The translations under genes and the position numbers were made by a program. Positions 23,000-34,888 of a DNA stretch of 64,000 nucleotides are shown in pieces (position 1 is the stretch's first letter; each line of letters begins with the position of its first letter). The stretch is from Siphonodentalium dalli (Eukaryota > Mollusca > Scaphopoda > Gadilida > Siphonodentaliidae), in assembly GCA_032622095.1 (NCBI GenBank), contig CP136066.1:146723559-146787558 (forward strand), in the 5' to 3' direction. The notes beneath the pieces were generated by a model. The model saw nothing but the letters and a program-made list of their open reading frames with translations, had not been told where the DNA came from and did not search any database.

Positions 23000-23873
23000 T
23001 ATACCGATATCTGGCAGCATCACGTAAAAGGGCCATATGGCTAGATGATCGAATCATGAGATTGTAGGTAATCGTTAAATGTTGTTATTATTCATGACAC
23101 AAACGCGTATAGCTTGGACACTGAACAATAAATGATACATGTCTACGGAGATTACGGTTCAAGATATGCGTGGCTTTTATTGAAGACACTAATGGTTACA
23201 GTACACCAATTATTCTCCATAGGCGACAGTGTTAATGTCCGGAGCTGTGCTCGATTCATTGTGAATGCTGAAAGTTTCTAACCTACTAAATTTTGAAGAA
23301 TGACTCTTCTGACCCAATATGACCCCAAAAAAGTTAATAAGTCCGGGTGCCTATTCCGTCTTTAAATGTACCGCTTTTGATACTACCATAATTCCGCACA
23401 AAAAATCATCACCAAATTTTCAAACACACCCCCATTAAATGCCGGGTTAATTATTTCACCCACTCTGGATCAATATTCATCTAGGTATAATATTTCCATG
23501 GTGGCTTTGATTTTTTTCATGTTTTAGCATTATTTTTATCCCAATCATAGTCAACCATTCAGCTGCCAGATTTGATTTTATGCTGACTTGATTGTAATTT
23601 TCTATATTTGGTGTACTATAACCTATAGGAGGCGTGGGCAAAGATAGGTAACTCTATATATAATAATTTTGTGACCGGAAAAACTCTTTACAGCAACAAC
23701 AAAAAAGCACACAAACTAACGCTCTCCACACCTTATACATATATATGCTGCCAGCTGGAATTAATTGAAATCAATTTCAGCAAAAATATTTGGAATACAA
23801 ATTATGTTGAGCTGTAATTGGTATAACCGATTACTTTAACTGAAATGCATTTGTTGGTCGGTGGGAACTTAAA
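23000..23873. other. No gene recognised
   Basis: Non-coding AT-rich DNA between the foldback element and the LINE ORF1 relic. It may include 3' sequence of the LINE, but no RT motif is seen. Confidence 0.45.
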
Positions 23874-24698
23874 TTAGAACATATCTAAGTCCGCCTCGGT
23901 TACAATAATTTTCTTTGAAAGCACATCGCTCATCCCGTCATCCTTGAAAGCCACAAGAATACGGCCGTCATACGACCATGCGTATTCGATGTTCGCCTTT
24001 TGGAGTTTGCGAGCCTCAAATAGAAGATTGGCTCTCCGGTGCGTTAAGTCTTCATTGACGAACACATTTTTGTATGGATGGTCGTCAGAGAGCTTTCGGA
24101 GGTTTTTTCGCATGGAGAGTACTTCTCGGCGATCGTTATACGATTTAAATTTAACGATGATGGGCCGAGGGCCCCGGGAAGATCCACCGAAATCACCAGT
24201 GATTGGTTTTCCGACCATATGACATCTACCTATATAATTAGCAGACACTAGGGTTTATGGCGTGGATTACCTTCATCACGATCGATTCGCAGTTTTCCCT
24301 CGAATCACTGGCTGGTTCCGGAACACCGAAAATTCGAACTGCGTTTCGTCGACCAAAACGTTTTGTTCAAGATCGTCAGTTTTTACTTCGAGGTCGGTTT
24401 TCAGGGAGCTGAAATGAGCTTCGATGGAAGCAACTAGTTCTTTTATTGAATCAATAATCTCTGTCAATATATTGGTGAATTCTGCACTTAAAGCCGGTGC
24501 GAGTTTTGCTTGCCATTGAGTTGATGAAACCCTCTTCATACAATCCCCTAGATCGACGTCATCGTCGGCCAAATCGCTGTCGCGCTCTTTGCCATCCACA
24601 CGGGATAGCACGTAACGCTGACGCTTTAAAGGGTTTGGCTTTGGTGGAGTGGTCCCTTTAACACCAGCTTCGGACGACATTCCTGACACGGTTAACAC
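23874..24698 (-). pseudogene. LINE ORF1-like protein, two frameshifts
   Basis: It starts at the ATG at 24698 (or the internal MSSEAGVKG). The N-terminus is basic and Pro/Lys-rich, followed by a helical segment (EFTNILTEIIDSIKELVASI) and EVKTDDLEQ. The frame then shifts near 24360 into GRRNAVRIFGVPEPASD and again near 24245 into IGRCHMVGKPITGD, RPIIVKFKSYNDRREVL, VFVNEDLTHRRANLLFEARK and YAWSYDGRILVAF. This order is the coiled coil, RRM-like and C-terminal nucleic-acid-binding layout of L1-type ORF1 proteins, which coat LINE RNA. No ORF2 follows downstream, so the copy is truncated as well as frameshifted. Confidence 0.8.
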
Positions 24699-25685
24699 GA
24701 GGTCAACGTATTGAAGTACACTTTACTATACAGGTCAAATACTGGGACGAGTCGATCAACGGGTAGCTAGTCTGATCGCTCGTGCGTGTAGTTGATTAGT
24801 CCAATGTTTACATCAATAATTTAGACAAAAAATGACATTTATCACAAATCCAGTATACGAATGTTACTTATCTGTACGTATATTTATTCCGTAGGTTGAG
24901 CGTACATTGCTGGATGCATATATAACAATCGGATAACCCCGGTTGGCGAAAAAAAATCACATATGTTGTTCGTGAATTCTTCGTGATGTCGTTACGTCGC
25001 CAGTTTTTCTCGTCGTTGGGGTTCCAGGGGGCCTGAGAGAAAAATTGCAGATAGAGAGATAGACAGATCCTACTATCTCATATATCACTCCCGTGTACGT
25101 GTTATCGCCAAACCCGAGGGTATCACCAAATCCGAGAATTGCGGTTTTGATAAATGAACATATCTTCCCTCAGATGAAGCTATATATCCCCAAGTTAAAT
25201 GGTGATATCCACTTTTCAAAACATAATTTCGTAAAGTGGAATGTTCCCTCAATGGGATAGCGACCATAGCTTGCTCTCACCCCGATAAATTTAATAGAAA
25301 TTCCGACTCATTTCCGATTTTATCATAAATAGTAGTCACTTTTTGACGTTAGGTAGTTCGTTTGAAACATAATTATCAGTCATAGATGGCGGATAATGCG
25401 TGTATCAATAGAAAAATATATGTTTAATTAACCATAAAATTGTCTAGCCTGCAGAGCGGTTCGAAAAAATACTATATGCGTCCAAGTGTGGGTACCCACC
25501 ATAATTTCGGGTATCACCGCCGCAGATCGATCCTGCGATGATATGTCGCCAAACAAGAGCTGGGATGTCAAAGATGCGAATGATATGCTTCACATTTTGA
25601 CCGTTTCTGCTTGAAATTATCCCAATTATCATGCGGACAGGCCGGCACATGGATCATCTTAAAGGTGGGCGCATGTGCAAGGGTG
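24699..25685. other. No gene recognised
   Basis: The first ~150 bp may be the LINE 5' leader. The remainder shows no coding signature, repeat or hairpin that I can support. Confidence 0.45.
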
Positions 25686-25689
25686 AAAA

Positions 25690-25960
25690 CGTGTCGTGTT
25701 CTCTATCCTAATTTTTCCAACTCCATCTTAAGCTCTTTCGGTGTTACACGAAATTCTCTGGCTTGTTCGTTAAAGGCTGCTGATCAAAGCTTTCATATCA
25801 TCTATTGACTCTCGTTCCTTCTGTTCGAGTGTATTCTCTTCAACCAACACATGCAGATCATCGACTGATGATTTTAACGTAGATGTAGTTATATAATATC
25901 CACTTGTGATTCTGCATAACTTCCTTCAATGTTGTCCCTTACGAATGTGTGTGCGATATG
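25690..25960 (-). pseudogene. Coding remnant, charged helical protein of unknown family
   Basis: Minus-strand frames give SVDDLHVLVEENTLEQKERE followed by a one-base shift into AAFNEQAREFRVTPKELKM and then a stop. Upstream, another frame gives EGSYAESQVDII. The composition is that of a soluble alpha-helical protein, and the shifts join smoothly, so it looks like a decayed exon or transposon ORF. I do not recognise the family. Confidence 0.4.
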
Positions 25961-27449
25961 GTGTGGCAAAATATGTCAGATGTATGTTTGTCAATAAGTA
26001 ACGACACGTCCTGATCATTAGCATTAGTATATATGATTGTAACATATTATCTTCTGATATGGAGGAGAAAAACTATCACCACAACCACCACATGCAATAT
26101 GATGCAATGCGGCCCAACATTGCCCATTCGAGACCTTCGTTGCAATTGTCACTGTCGATTTCTGTTTCACCCGGTTAACCAACTTATCAGAGTAACGTAG
26201 AACGAACTGTACCAACAAAAGTCCCCAACAACAAATACAAAACAGCACCCAAAACGCGAAGGCGACGATCAGGAATCAGGGAGCTAAATGTGTTCTAGAG
26301 TCGGGGAGCGAGTACACCGTGGAATGCTAAAGGTGAAGGTAACTGAAGAATGACCTTCACCTGATACATGCGACACGTTATTAAAGGATGACATCGCGTT
26401 TATTTGATTTGTACATAATATCTAAATAATTTAAACTGGTGAATGAATGGGGGAATGGATTTTTGTGAGCGGGAAATTTATTTAACTAGCTGCTGTAGTC
26501 CTGGGTTATTCCAGATCAAATTTGGCTGTGAGATAGCCCTGTCGTAGACTTGGTGATTTATTTTAAAAAGTAAACACATGACCTATGATTTTTCTTGCAT
26601 TTTCGTGATCAACTGGTGTCAATCTAGCTGGGTAAACATCACTGGTATGGCCTGCAGGCTTCAATTCAGTGAATTTGGCCGAAACGTTAACACTGTCGCC
26701 TATGGGAAACCATTTAGTTCAGTGATTCCATCAGGCCAGTGTACCAGGGGAGCGAACACCACATTGCAGCTTGAAGCTACTACGCAATAGAGTTGTCTCT
26801 CTTGGTCCAAAAGTTGGCATGATGGTCCACGTTCAGAAAATAAGAACGTCTGATCATAGATTAGGTATTGAGACCGGTAGTTGGAGAAAATGTAAAAGAA
26901 GTAAAAATGATAGTTCGTGCTCACTTTGAATTTCAATTCCATTATATATATATATATATATATCTTTATTTATCATCCATATCATGAAGAGCTGATCTAA
27001 TGTACTAATACAAATGGTGAACAAGAAAAAAATGACAAATACAGATAACCCAACATATTTGCAGGAGACCATAAAGTACTGTAATGAATCATAGCGAAGT
27101 AAGGATTATTCTCAATTTATATTTGATCACCCTACCGGAATGCTTCACGTCACTTTTAACATTTCATTATTTTGTCTCTTGATCGAGTATCTAATAACTT
27201 CAATTCAATGGTAAATTCTTGATCACCGAATGGGAATATATAATCATAGTACATATGCAAAATACTAGCATATTACATTTAATTATCTGAGATGTCAGAA
27301 AGAACAGAAAGCGTGCAAACACTAATTTGATATAGTCTTAACGGAAAACACTAAACTAATCACAACTATGGATATTTTCTAAACTTAAGCTGAGAAAATA
27401 TACTCAACCTTTCTTAAATTCCTACTTTACTCAGTAGTTCATAATTCCG
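25961..27449. other. No gene recognised; short TA microsatellite
   Basis: AT-rich, non-coding. A (TA)n tract lies at 26943-26963. A short inverted pair AGGTGAAGGT / ACCTTCACCT lies at 26331-26360. Confidence 0.45.
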
Positions 27450-27530
27450 TTATGGCTGCATGTACCGCGAATTATCTGCAAATGCTAATTGTTCTAATCT
27501 ATATATGCGCCTTATGCATTTTACGAACAG
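27450..27530 (+). repeat. Dispersed repeat, copy 1 (copy 2 at 31828-31910)
   Basis: GGCTGCATGTACCGCGAATTATC, TCTAATCTATATATGCGCC and GCATTTTACGAACAG (each in part) recur in the same order and strand at 31828-31910. Function unknown. Confidence 0.65.
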
Positions 27531-27663
27531 CGATTCAGTCGGAGAAGCAACAACGAACAATCTACAGCTGACGTCGGGTGTTAGTGTGAAAGAGTTTAAA
27601 AACGACAATTTCAATATCGATCTTAACCCTTTCAGTACTAGCGGTTCCTGATTTTTTTCACAA

Positions 27664-27830
27664 AACCCTGTGCCAATCCATTCTCTTATATATACGAGCA
27701 TACGTGGCCTAACAATGTTTACCTTGACCTTGTAAGCAAGTGCATTCTCTTATGGGAGGCTCCCTATGGGAGACTCCCATATGTATGAAATAATGCCCTG
27801 GTCCAGCATCTTAATGCTGCACCAGGGCAG
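27664..27830. repeat. Short hairpins and fragment of the 61.7-kb palindrome
   Basis: CCCTGTGCCAATCCATTCTC followed by TTATATATACGAG matches the ends of the double hairpin at 61667-61960. Downstream, CTCCCTATGGGAG and GCCCTGGTCCAGCAT..ATGCTGCACCAGGGC (27795-27829, 4-bp loop) form strong short hairpins. Confidence 0.6.
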
Positions 27831-28144
27831 CTGCAATCATGAAAGTGTTATTTTCAAGTCGCATAAAATTGTCACAAATTACTGCACACGCCTGATACAC
27901 AAAGTGGAGCATTTACTAGCGATGTACATTTATATATCAGAGATGTATACGTGAATAACAATCGTGGTCCAACTGGGCCATTCAGACGTGCTCGGTCACC
28001 ATGCAAATAACAAACTGGATGCTGCTCTTTAATGCATCATGCATGTAACCTGCAAAAGGTTTTCAACTCAATTACGTTACGGGGAGCGTTTCTTCAGCAC
28101 GAGAAATAATTTGAGGTCAACTTACACGACACACCCTTAAAACA

Positions 28145-28420
28145 ATAGGTACTCCATAGTACCTTCGTAGGAACTGAACTTGTCCCATGTGGAGTACCAA
28201 ATTGTTGGTACTATGGAGTGCCTAATATTGTTGGTACTCTGGAGTACAAAATTGTTGGTACTCGGGAGTACCAGATATCAAGACAGCTAATCTGGAGTAT
28301 CTGCTTGGGTACTCTGGGGTACCAACTATTTAGGTACTATTCATTGTACCTAGATATTTGATACCCCAGAGTACCAAATATATAGGTACTATGTGAAGAA
28401 CATGCCCAGGTACCAAGCAC
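28145..28420. repeat. GGTACT..AGTACC palindromic repeat cluster
   Basis: About ten copies of a palindrome-like word, TTGGTACTCTGGAGTACCAA with variants, are spaced ~25-35 bp apart in both orientations. A smaller cluster of the same word occurs at 31598-31720. There is no coding content. Confidence 0.75.
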
Positions 28421-28659
28421 TCGAAATTACGAAAACTACCGACGGCAAATTTAACAATGTGGCTTGTTAGATTCCAAATGATGCCACGGCGCTTAAACAT
28501 CGAATTAAGAGCAAAACCCCGATCGAGGTTCTTCGAGATCATGTTATCAGTTACATGGACTCCCTTGCATAGTGCAAAATGAAATAATCCAAATTATATT
28601 TATTTTATTAGTATAGAACCTTCATCGTGTTTTTTTACTTAATTCAAGGTTTGATACAT

Positions 28660-30015
28660 CGATTTCAAGATTTCCCGGGCCTGTTCCCTGCAGGTGGAGT
28701 AAAATTTGTCTGCAAGTCTAAAATAATCGGCCAAATTTCTTAATTTGTGTGTAATAATATTAAAATAAACATTATAAATCAAACATCTTAAACAGGTCTG
28801 GGTAAAACACAAATCGATCTATAATAGCCCAATACATAAATAACTACTTTGCGATAAGTTGCAAACCTTTGCGAATCACAAACTACTTTACGATAAATAT
28901 ATGCGATTTAGTGCAAAGATTTTTGATTTATCACAATGGTCTGGGTGAATCACCAATCGATATATAATAGCACGGTCGGGCTAAAATAGACCGATCGGTC
29001 TCTCACAGCCAGCATGCATGTGGGATAAGGGGGCAAACCTTTGCGATAAATCACAAAACAACTTTGCGAAAAATCACAAACACCTTTGCGATAACTCGCA
29101 AAAGTTTGCAATAAATCTCAACATCTTTACGACAACTCTCAAACTAGTTGGTGATTATACTTTATGATTTATAACAAAGATGTTTGATCGCAATGGTTTG
29201 TGATTTGTTGCAGATATATATTTTTATGCATTGGCACTAATGGGCTTGAACCGATACATGTAAAGCAGACATCTTAAGCAGATCTGGGTGAACCAACAAT
29301 CGATCTATAATAGCAAGGTCGGGCTAAAATAGCATGCAAGTGGGATAAGGGGAGCAAACATTTGCGATAAATCTCAAATATCTTTATGATAACTACTTGG
29401 TGCTTATACTTTGCGATTTATTTGAGAATTGTGATTTATTGCAGATATATTTGTATGCATTGGCACTAAATGGCTTCTGTGCAAACATTATAAATCAGAC
29501 ATCTTAAACAGGTCTGGGTCATGATTTCCCTGACCTGTTCCCTGCACGTGGAGTAATATTTGTCTGATTGTCTGAAATAATTGGCCAGATTTCTTAATTT
29601 GTGTGTAATTAAAGTAAACATTATAAATCAGACATCTTAAACAGGTTTGGGTGAACAATCTATCAATCTATAATAGCCCGTTCGGGCTAAAATAGACCGA
29701 TCGGTCTGCATATGGGATAAGGGGAGCAAACATTTGCGATAAATCCCAAAACAACTTTCCAATAAATCACAAACTTCTTTGCGATAACTCGCAAACCTTT
29801 CCAATAAATCTCAAACATCTTTATGATAAATCACAAACTGAAAATATTCAAAATAATATCATATACAAATATTCAAACAAACAGAATTTCAATAGTCAAG
29901 AAAATTGGAGTTGCCTCTCTTTCAACAGTGAGCACTGTGCCAGGAAGACTGATCGATTTATTTTATGCTGTTAGCCCAATCGGGCTATTATAGATCAATT
30001 TGTGGTTCAGTCATA
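28660..30015. repeat. Complex tandem repeat: ~340-bp units with ~19-bp sub-repeats
   Basis: Long units share CAGGTCTGGGTGAA, CGATCTATAATAGC, CGGTCGGGCTAAAATAG, ACCGATCGGTCT and GGGATAAGGGG (near 28800, 28940, 29280, 29640). Each is followed by a run of the 18-20-bp motif TTTGCGATAAATCACAAA. At 28680 and 29540 the segment CCTGTTCCCTGCA.GTGGAGTAA is duplicated. An inverted copy of the AGCCCGATCGGGCTATTATAG word closes the region near 29975. It is not a CRISPR array; the sub-repeats are degenerate and lack unique spacers. Confidence 0.75.
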
Positions 30016-30396
30016 CCTTTATACCCATCATAAAGGGCGCCTAAATAGTATGAAATTGTCAAGTTTGTACCATGTGTTATGTAAACAGCGCCAAATTATG
30101 TTACAGAACATGTAGTACAGCACGTAAATAGTGTGCGATAAGCAAAATGCCATAAGCACATTATTCATGTGATTGTTATATGAATTTTATTTAGCTTTTT
30201 AATTGATAATTCAATCGCGAATGTCGGTCAGTGAACAACTTGCAGTGTAAGCCGTAAACAATTTATTAATTGAAATAACAGTTTTGTTTTGTGTATAATT
30301 AACTCAGCCCTCGAAATAAGCTACGGCAAAAGGCGATGCAGTAGAATACGCCATAGAATACAATACAGAATGCACGGTCAGTGGAATACTGTTCGG

Positions 30397-30604
30397 GTCA
30401 CTTCCTAATGCCGCTTCCGTCGCCTACCGAAAGCAACAAAACATGCGAAATTGGTTGTGCACCAAAAGCGACATAATATCGCATGTTTTGTCTCTTTTGG
30501 CGAGCACCTTGACGTGACATTTTTATGTTAAATTTTGGTCGTGCAACTAATGTCGCCCATTTTGTCGCTTTCGGCGAGCGTCCGAAGTGCCATTAGGATG
30601 AGAC
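30397..30604. mobile_element. Hairpin MITE, ~207 bp
   Basis: The left end GTCACTTCCTAATGCCGCTTC pairs with the right end GAAGTGCCATTAGGATGAGAC. Inside are inverted words CCGAAAGC, AAACATGCG, TCGCATGTTTTGTC and TTTTGTCGCTTTCGG. It is the same family as 8505-8675, non-coding. Confidence 0.7.
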
Positions 30605-31597
30605 ATAAGAATGTCATTCATTTATAAAGCAATTCCATATAAGAAAAAATGTCAATCGCGGTGATACCACTCGACCGTGGTTGAATGGCGGTTCAACCGC
30701 GTTCAGTAACGGCCTACAACCTTACAACCAGGATATGCATACATGTACATCACAACACTATAAATCAGTAGGCATAGGCTATCGGGTCGTCGCAGACTCC
30801 GAAGAAACATTCAAAACAATAATAACTGGACGATGATTTTGCGACCCGGTTCTCGACTCGTATAGACATGGCCTCACATATGTTTCGATGAAAATAGATG
30901 AGTATGATGTATGATCTGTGTCCATATGTCAGTTCGCGATAATTAATTCCGAAGAGAATATCGGCACATCAATTCTGACTAAACTTTCTCAGTTTCTACG
31001 TTGTTGTTGATATTGTCCTGTACTAAACACTAGTGGTTGACATCACAGCTTTTGGGAATTATTCTCGTGACAGTACCAAGTCAGCAAGACAGTGTAACAG
31101 CATTGGCTTGGAATGTTGTGAACAGTGACACTGACAGTCGAATTAACAACTCGAAAATATCAACATCGACCGGTTTTTGTAGTTTTACAGCTTCTCGGTT
31201 CACATTCAGACCCACATCAAACAGTGTTGACATTATTCCAGAACATATACAGTACAAGAAGTAACTATTTGATCCAATTTCGCCAAATTTGGCCAAAATA
31301 AAAACTATTTATCATTTCAATTTTCATGGCTTCGCCGGGTTGTTTAGCAAATAATTTGTATAATTTTAGGTCACACTAAAACTTCAAAATAATTGTACCT
31401 GTAAGTAGAGGCCGAATTCGTTCGGTTTCAAATAAAAGACGCAAGCGCGTGTTATTTAGCGTTTCTGCGTTGTTATAAGGTAATGTACAACGATAGATGA
31501 CGGTGAGTCGAGGGCGGCCACTTTGTTCACTTCAATTTGATCATTGTAACCAATCGACACACGTGATCGTCTCATCCAATCAGCTTGGAGCCAACGA

Positions 31598-31910
31598 TTT
31601 GGTACTCCGTGAAACCTATGATCCACTGGTTCTGTAGCGTTAAACTGATTTTACAGCCACATAGAATCGTTCTATTTGGTACTATGTGGGCTACTGGTAC
31701 TCTGAAGTACCCAAATCAATTGCTTTATCAAAGAGTGCACGTACGTACGAAATAAACAGGAATTTATATGGTCAATAAAAGGATATTGTCCATATCGGTC
31801 ATCGTAATCGTGATTTTGGCATAATTCCTTTACGACTGCATGTATACCGCGAATTATCGATACATGCGCATTCTTCTAATATATACGCCTTGTGCATTTT
31901 ACGAACAGAT
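31598..31910 (+). repeat. Second GGTACT cluster and dispersed repeat copy 2
   Basis: GGTACTATGTGGG..GGTACTCTGAAGTACC at 31674-31712 resembles the 28.1-kb cluster. From 31828 the TGCATGTATACCGCGAATTATC to TTTTACGAACAG segment repeats 27450-27530. The relative order of the two modules is reversed compared with copy 1. Confidence 0.6.
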
Positions 31911-33422
31911 CATATCACCAGAAACATTCTGCGTGGGTGTGCCTATATATCTTAAAATTGCTACATGTAACTGCACCAGGTTGGCCAGAATATCACCCCC
32001 CCCCCGATTGGAACTTTCCAACGGGCACCTTAAGCTTTATAACTGTTGGATATGTTCAACCTGACTCCCTGCTAAGATTGGAAAATTTGAACTGACATTT
32101 AGACCAATAAAACAATAAATTCCCAAATGATTACTGGTTGATTCAATATTTCTTGGCATTTATTTTGCATGCATTGCAGAATGTACTGAGCCTAATTGTA
32201 TACACACAATCATATATTGGATTATCACACAATTGTAGCTGTTGAACAAACTTACCAATAAAGAGAAATGACTATTTTGAGAAGTCTAATAGCACTGATA
32301 TTATACTATCTTAGATCGTTCGATCTTGATTCAGTTGCAACTGGCCCTGGCTGAACTGTGGTGACAATTTTCCTCTTCAAATTTGTTTGAAAATATTTGA
32401 GGTAGACCTGACAACAAAGCCATTTTTCTTTTCTGATGCCAATTTTCCAATGTAAAGATGTATAAACGGGCAATTATATTTAAAGATGGCATGTGGAACT
32501 GACCATTTATATTTATGTGCACATAGATGTTGTAGTCCAGAGTTTCGTCTCTCATATACATGAATACCATGCATAGACTGACTTTAGGTATCTTAATGTC
32601 ACGATGTGACCATACCTGTTGAACGTGACATTAATCCACAATTAACTAACATATTATCTACGGTAACTAAGCATCAACAGATTCAAAACCCTCAGTGGTG
32701 GGCATGTACTTACATCTGCCTAACAATCGTGATGTCCTTATAATAGCGATGAGTGGGGATTTAGGCAGAAGTTAATAATAGGGGTGGCAGTTTAACTCTA
32801 TGTCTCGATGCCAAATAATAGTGATCGTTGGGAATTTTCTCCAAAAATGACAATACGATATCTCACTTCAATGCACGTACTAGTAATGTCGATAAACCGT
32901 GTTTTTTTAATGTTTTGGTGGATTGAATTAACTGGGGATAAACATACCCTGTGTCATTGGATAATCGTGGATGCGAGTATGAACCCAGTTCACAAACTGT
33001 TTGCACTGTGGATTCGCCTAGTGTGAGCTATATATTTGTATCCAATTTTATTTGTTTCTTTCTTGATTTAAAGATACCCCATCCAATTCGACATCAAATA
33101 AGTTAGCATTCCATAAGACATTTATCAGGCAATAAAACATGAAAAATAATGGCAATCGACGATGGTCGTTATACATGCATATGCATCACCAATACAGCAC
33201 CACACGAAACATCCAAAATAATGTGAGCATAATTAAATAGCTTATTTTCGAAAATGCTCTTCAATTTCCATCGTTGGTTGGTAATGAAATAAAAACGCTC
33301 TTTATAATTTTTTTTTTTCCTTTTTTTTTTTTTTCGAATATTCTGGCGTCGAACAACACGAAACCTGGTAAAACTGCCCCATTTTTCAGAAGTTGAAAGC
33401 ACTCAAGAAGCTTGCATACATA
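31911..33422. other. No supported gene
   Basis: A 79-codon minus-strand ORF at 32331-32570 has a fairly protein-like composition in two frames (HLYIGKLASEKKNGFVV in one), but I see no family and no splice context. A poly-T run lies at 33309-33334. Confidence 0.4.
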
Positions 33423-33535
33423 CACAGATTGACACGATGTGTAAATGGGTTTGTCGATACGGCACGAGTTCTGTCCTTCCGCGACAGCACGAGTGCCGTA
33501 TCGACAAACCCATTTACACATCATGTCGTTCTGTG
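33423..33535. repeat. Hairpin element, ~50-bp arms
   Basis: CACAGATTGACACGATGTGT and TGGGTTTGTCGATACGGCAC pair with the complementary arm ending at 33535. The loop is about 15 bp. A separate 24-bp perfect palindrome, CGTATGGAACGTACGTTCC.., lies at 33705-33729. Confidence 0.8.
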
Positions 33536-34563
33536 TTTATTACACGCTTCGCGTCCTAGAATCCGTGCATTAAAATACAGGCTTAGAATGTTTATTTAGG
33601 CACATAGAGGGCGAGTGTTGTCATATGTGATGATGCTTTTATTTTATAGTTCCGGTTTCATGGTTGATGCGAACGTCATGTACGTCATTTTACGTCAACG
33701 AGATGCGTATGGAACGTACGTTCCATACGTATTTGTTAATATGGAACAACAATAACACTCTACTTCTGGAAACAAGCGTGTAATAAATGGGTATACTGAT
33801 TCTTTCTCATTGTTGTCTGGTGTAGAATAGGTAAGCATTATAGAAGTGTTATAGTGTCTAATCGTATGGGGTTTCTTGAATTTCGAATTACTATCTGAAA
33901 GACACTTACTAGCTTGAATTTTAAGTATCATTTTTTGACTTATAGTTTATACACAGAGACAGGGCTCAGAGCAGAAGGACAATTTAATTTGTCACACCCA
34001 TCCCCTTCAGATTAGATGTTTCAAACTGAATGGTATCCTAACATTTCCAGTTATTGGACAATTATAACATGACATGCGCCACCCGGTTGGCAAATGTTCA
34101 CCAGTCCCATCGTGTGCATGCATGATTCTCAACTTTTTCCACACCACGATGACCTTACATATACCTATAGGTATCACCCCCAAAAGTTAGCAAATAGTCA
34201 GTGCACGAATGTATAACCTGTGTTAGTTTTCTTTGAAACAGCATACAATCGCCTAAATAGTATACCTACATGTATATATCGTTCAATATATTGTTAAAGA
34301 ATGCCCACGGGTATTCTTAAAAGAATGGCCATGGGCGTTAAAATAACTCTCATGCAATCAAAAAACTTGAGCATTCTGCCAGATAAGAGCCGTGTCAAGA
34401 CAAAGGGGTGAATCGCCGGTGGGTTTTAAGTGGACATATTGACTATTTGTGCCAATTTGAGGTTATCTTTGACGGCTGAAATTTGTAAATGTGGATTATT
34501 CATTCATTGTTCATGGCCTTGCAATCTTTGTATATTATAACTGCCAGGTTATCTCTGCTTTAG
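33536..34563. other. No gene recognised
   Basis: AT-rich DNA without supported exons. Apart from the short palindrome at 33705-33729 I see no repeat structure. Its last 13 bases are the left target duplication of the SINE. Confidence 0.45.
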
Positions 34564-34875
34564 GGTGGGGGGCTCCGTGGCTCAATCGGTTAGGGGTACA
34601 ACTCCAAGCCGTTTCGACCTCCAGCGCTGGCAATGCGGGTTCAAATCCACATGTTTCTATCGTGGACTTTGTAACTCAAAATCGTTATCTGGTGGAGTTG
34701 CCAGTTACTTCCCGATGGCCGGTGGTTTGCCGCACATGGTCGACGAGTTTATCAGCCATTGAAATCACTGTTAGATTAGCCGTAAGTCTGCGGATTTCCT
34801 CCACCACCAAAACTGGCAATGTTGTGATATGGCCTTAGTTGCTGATAGCGACATTAAACTCCAATCAATCAACCA
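34564..34875 (+). mobile_element. tRNA-derived SINE, ~312 bp
   Basis: The head contains an RNA polymerase III box A (TGGCTCAATCGG, ~34578) and box B (GGGTTCAAATCC, ~34638) with tRNA-like spacing. The body includes GGATTTCCTCCACCACC and AAACTGGCAATGTTGTG, and the tail reads ACATTAAACTCCAATCAATC. A perfect 13-bp target duplication, ATCTCTGCTTTAG, flanks it (34551-34563 and 34876-34888). The 3' part resembles SINE tails common in molluscan genomes, so a LINE partner recognising that tail is expected. It is structurally intact, and could be transcribed by Pol III. Confidence 0.9.
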
Positions 34876-34888
34876 ATCTCTGCTTTAG

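Noticed and set aside
26024-26248. Small secreted or membrane protein (hydrophobic N-terminus)
   Set aside because: Only a chance hydrophobic run; no mature domain, cleavage context or partner exon.
28860-29840. CRISPR-like array
   Set aside because: The repeats are degenerate, not separated by unique equal-length spacers, and the genome is eukaryotic.
31081-31296. Minus-strand ORF resembling an MZT2-type protein
   Set aside because: The similarity was only a vague hydrophobic pattern (KPVDVDIFELLIRL); no consistent alignment or splice sites.
33261-33524. Minus-strand ORF with a Lys-rich tail
   Set aside because: It spans a poly-T tract and the hairpin at 33423-33535; composition is explained by those.
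34570-34650. Stand-alone tRNA gene
   Set aside because: Box A and B are present but the acceptor and anticodon stems do not pair properly, and the 13-bp duplication places the segment at the head of a SINE.
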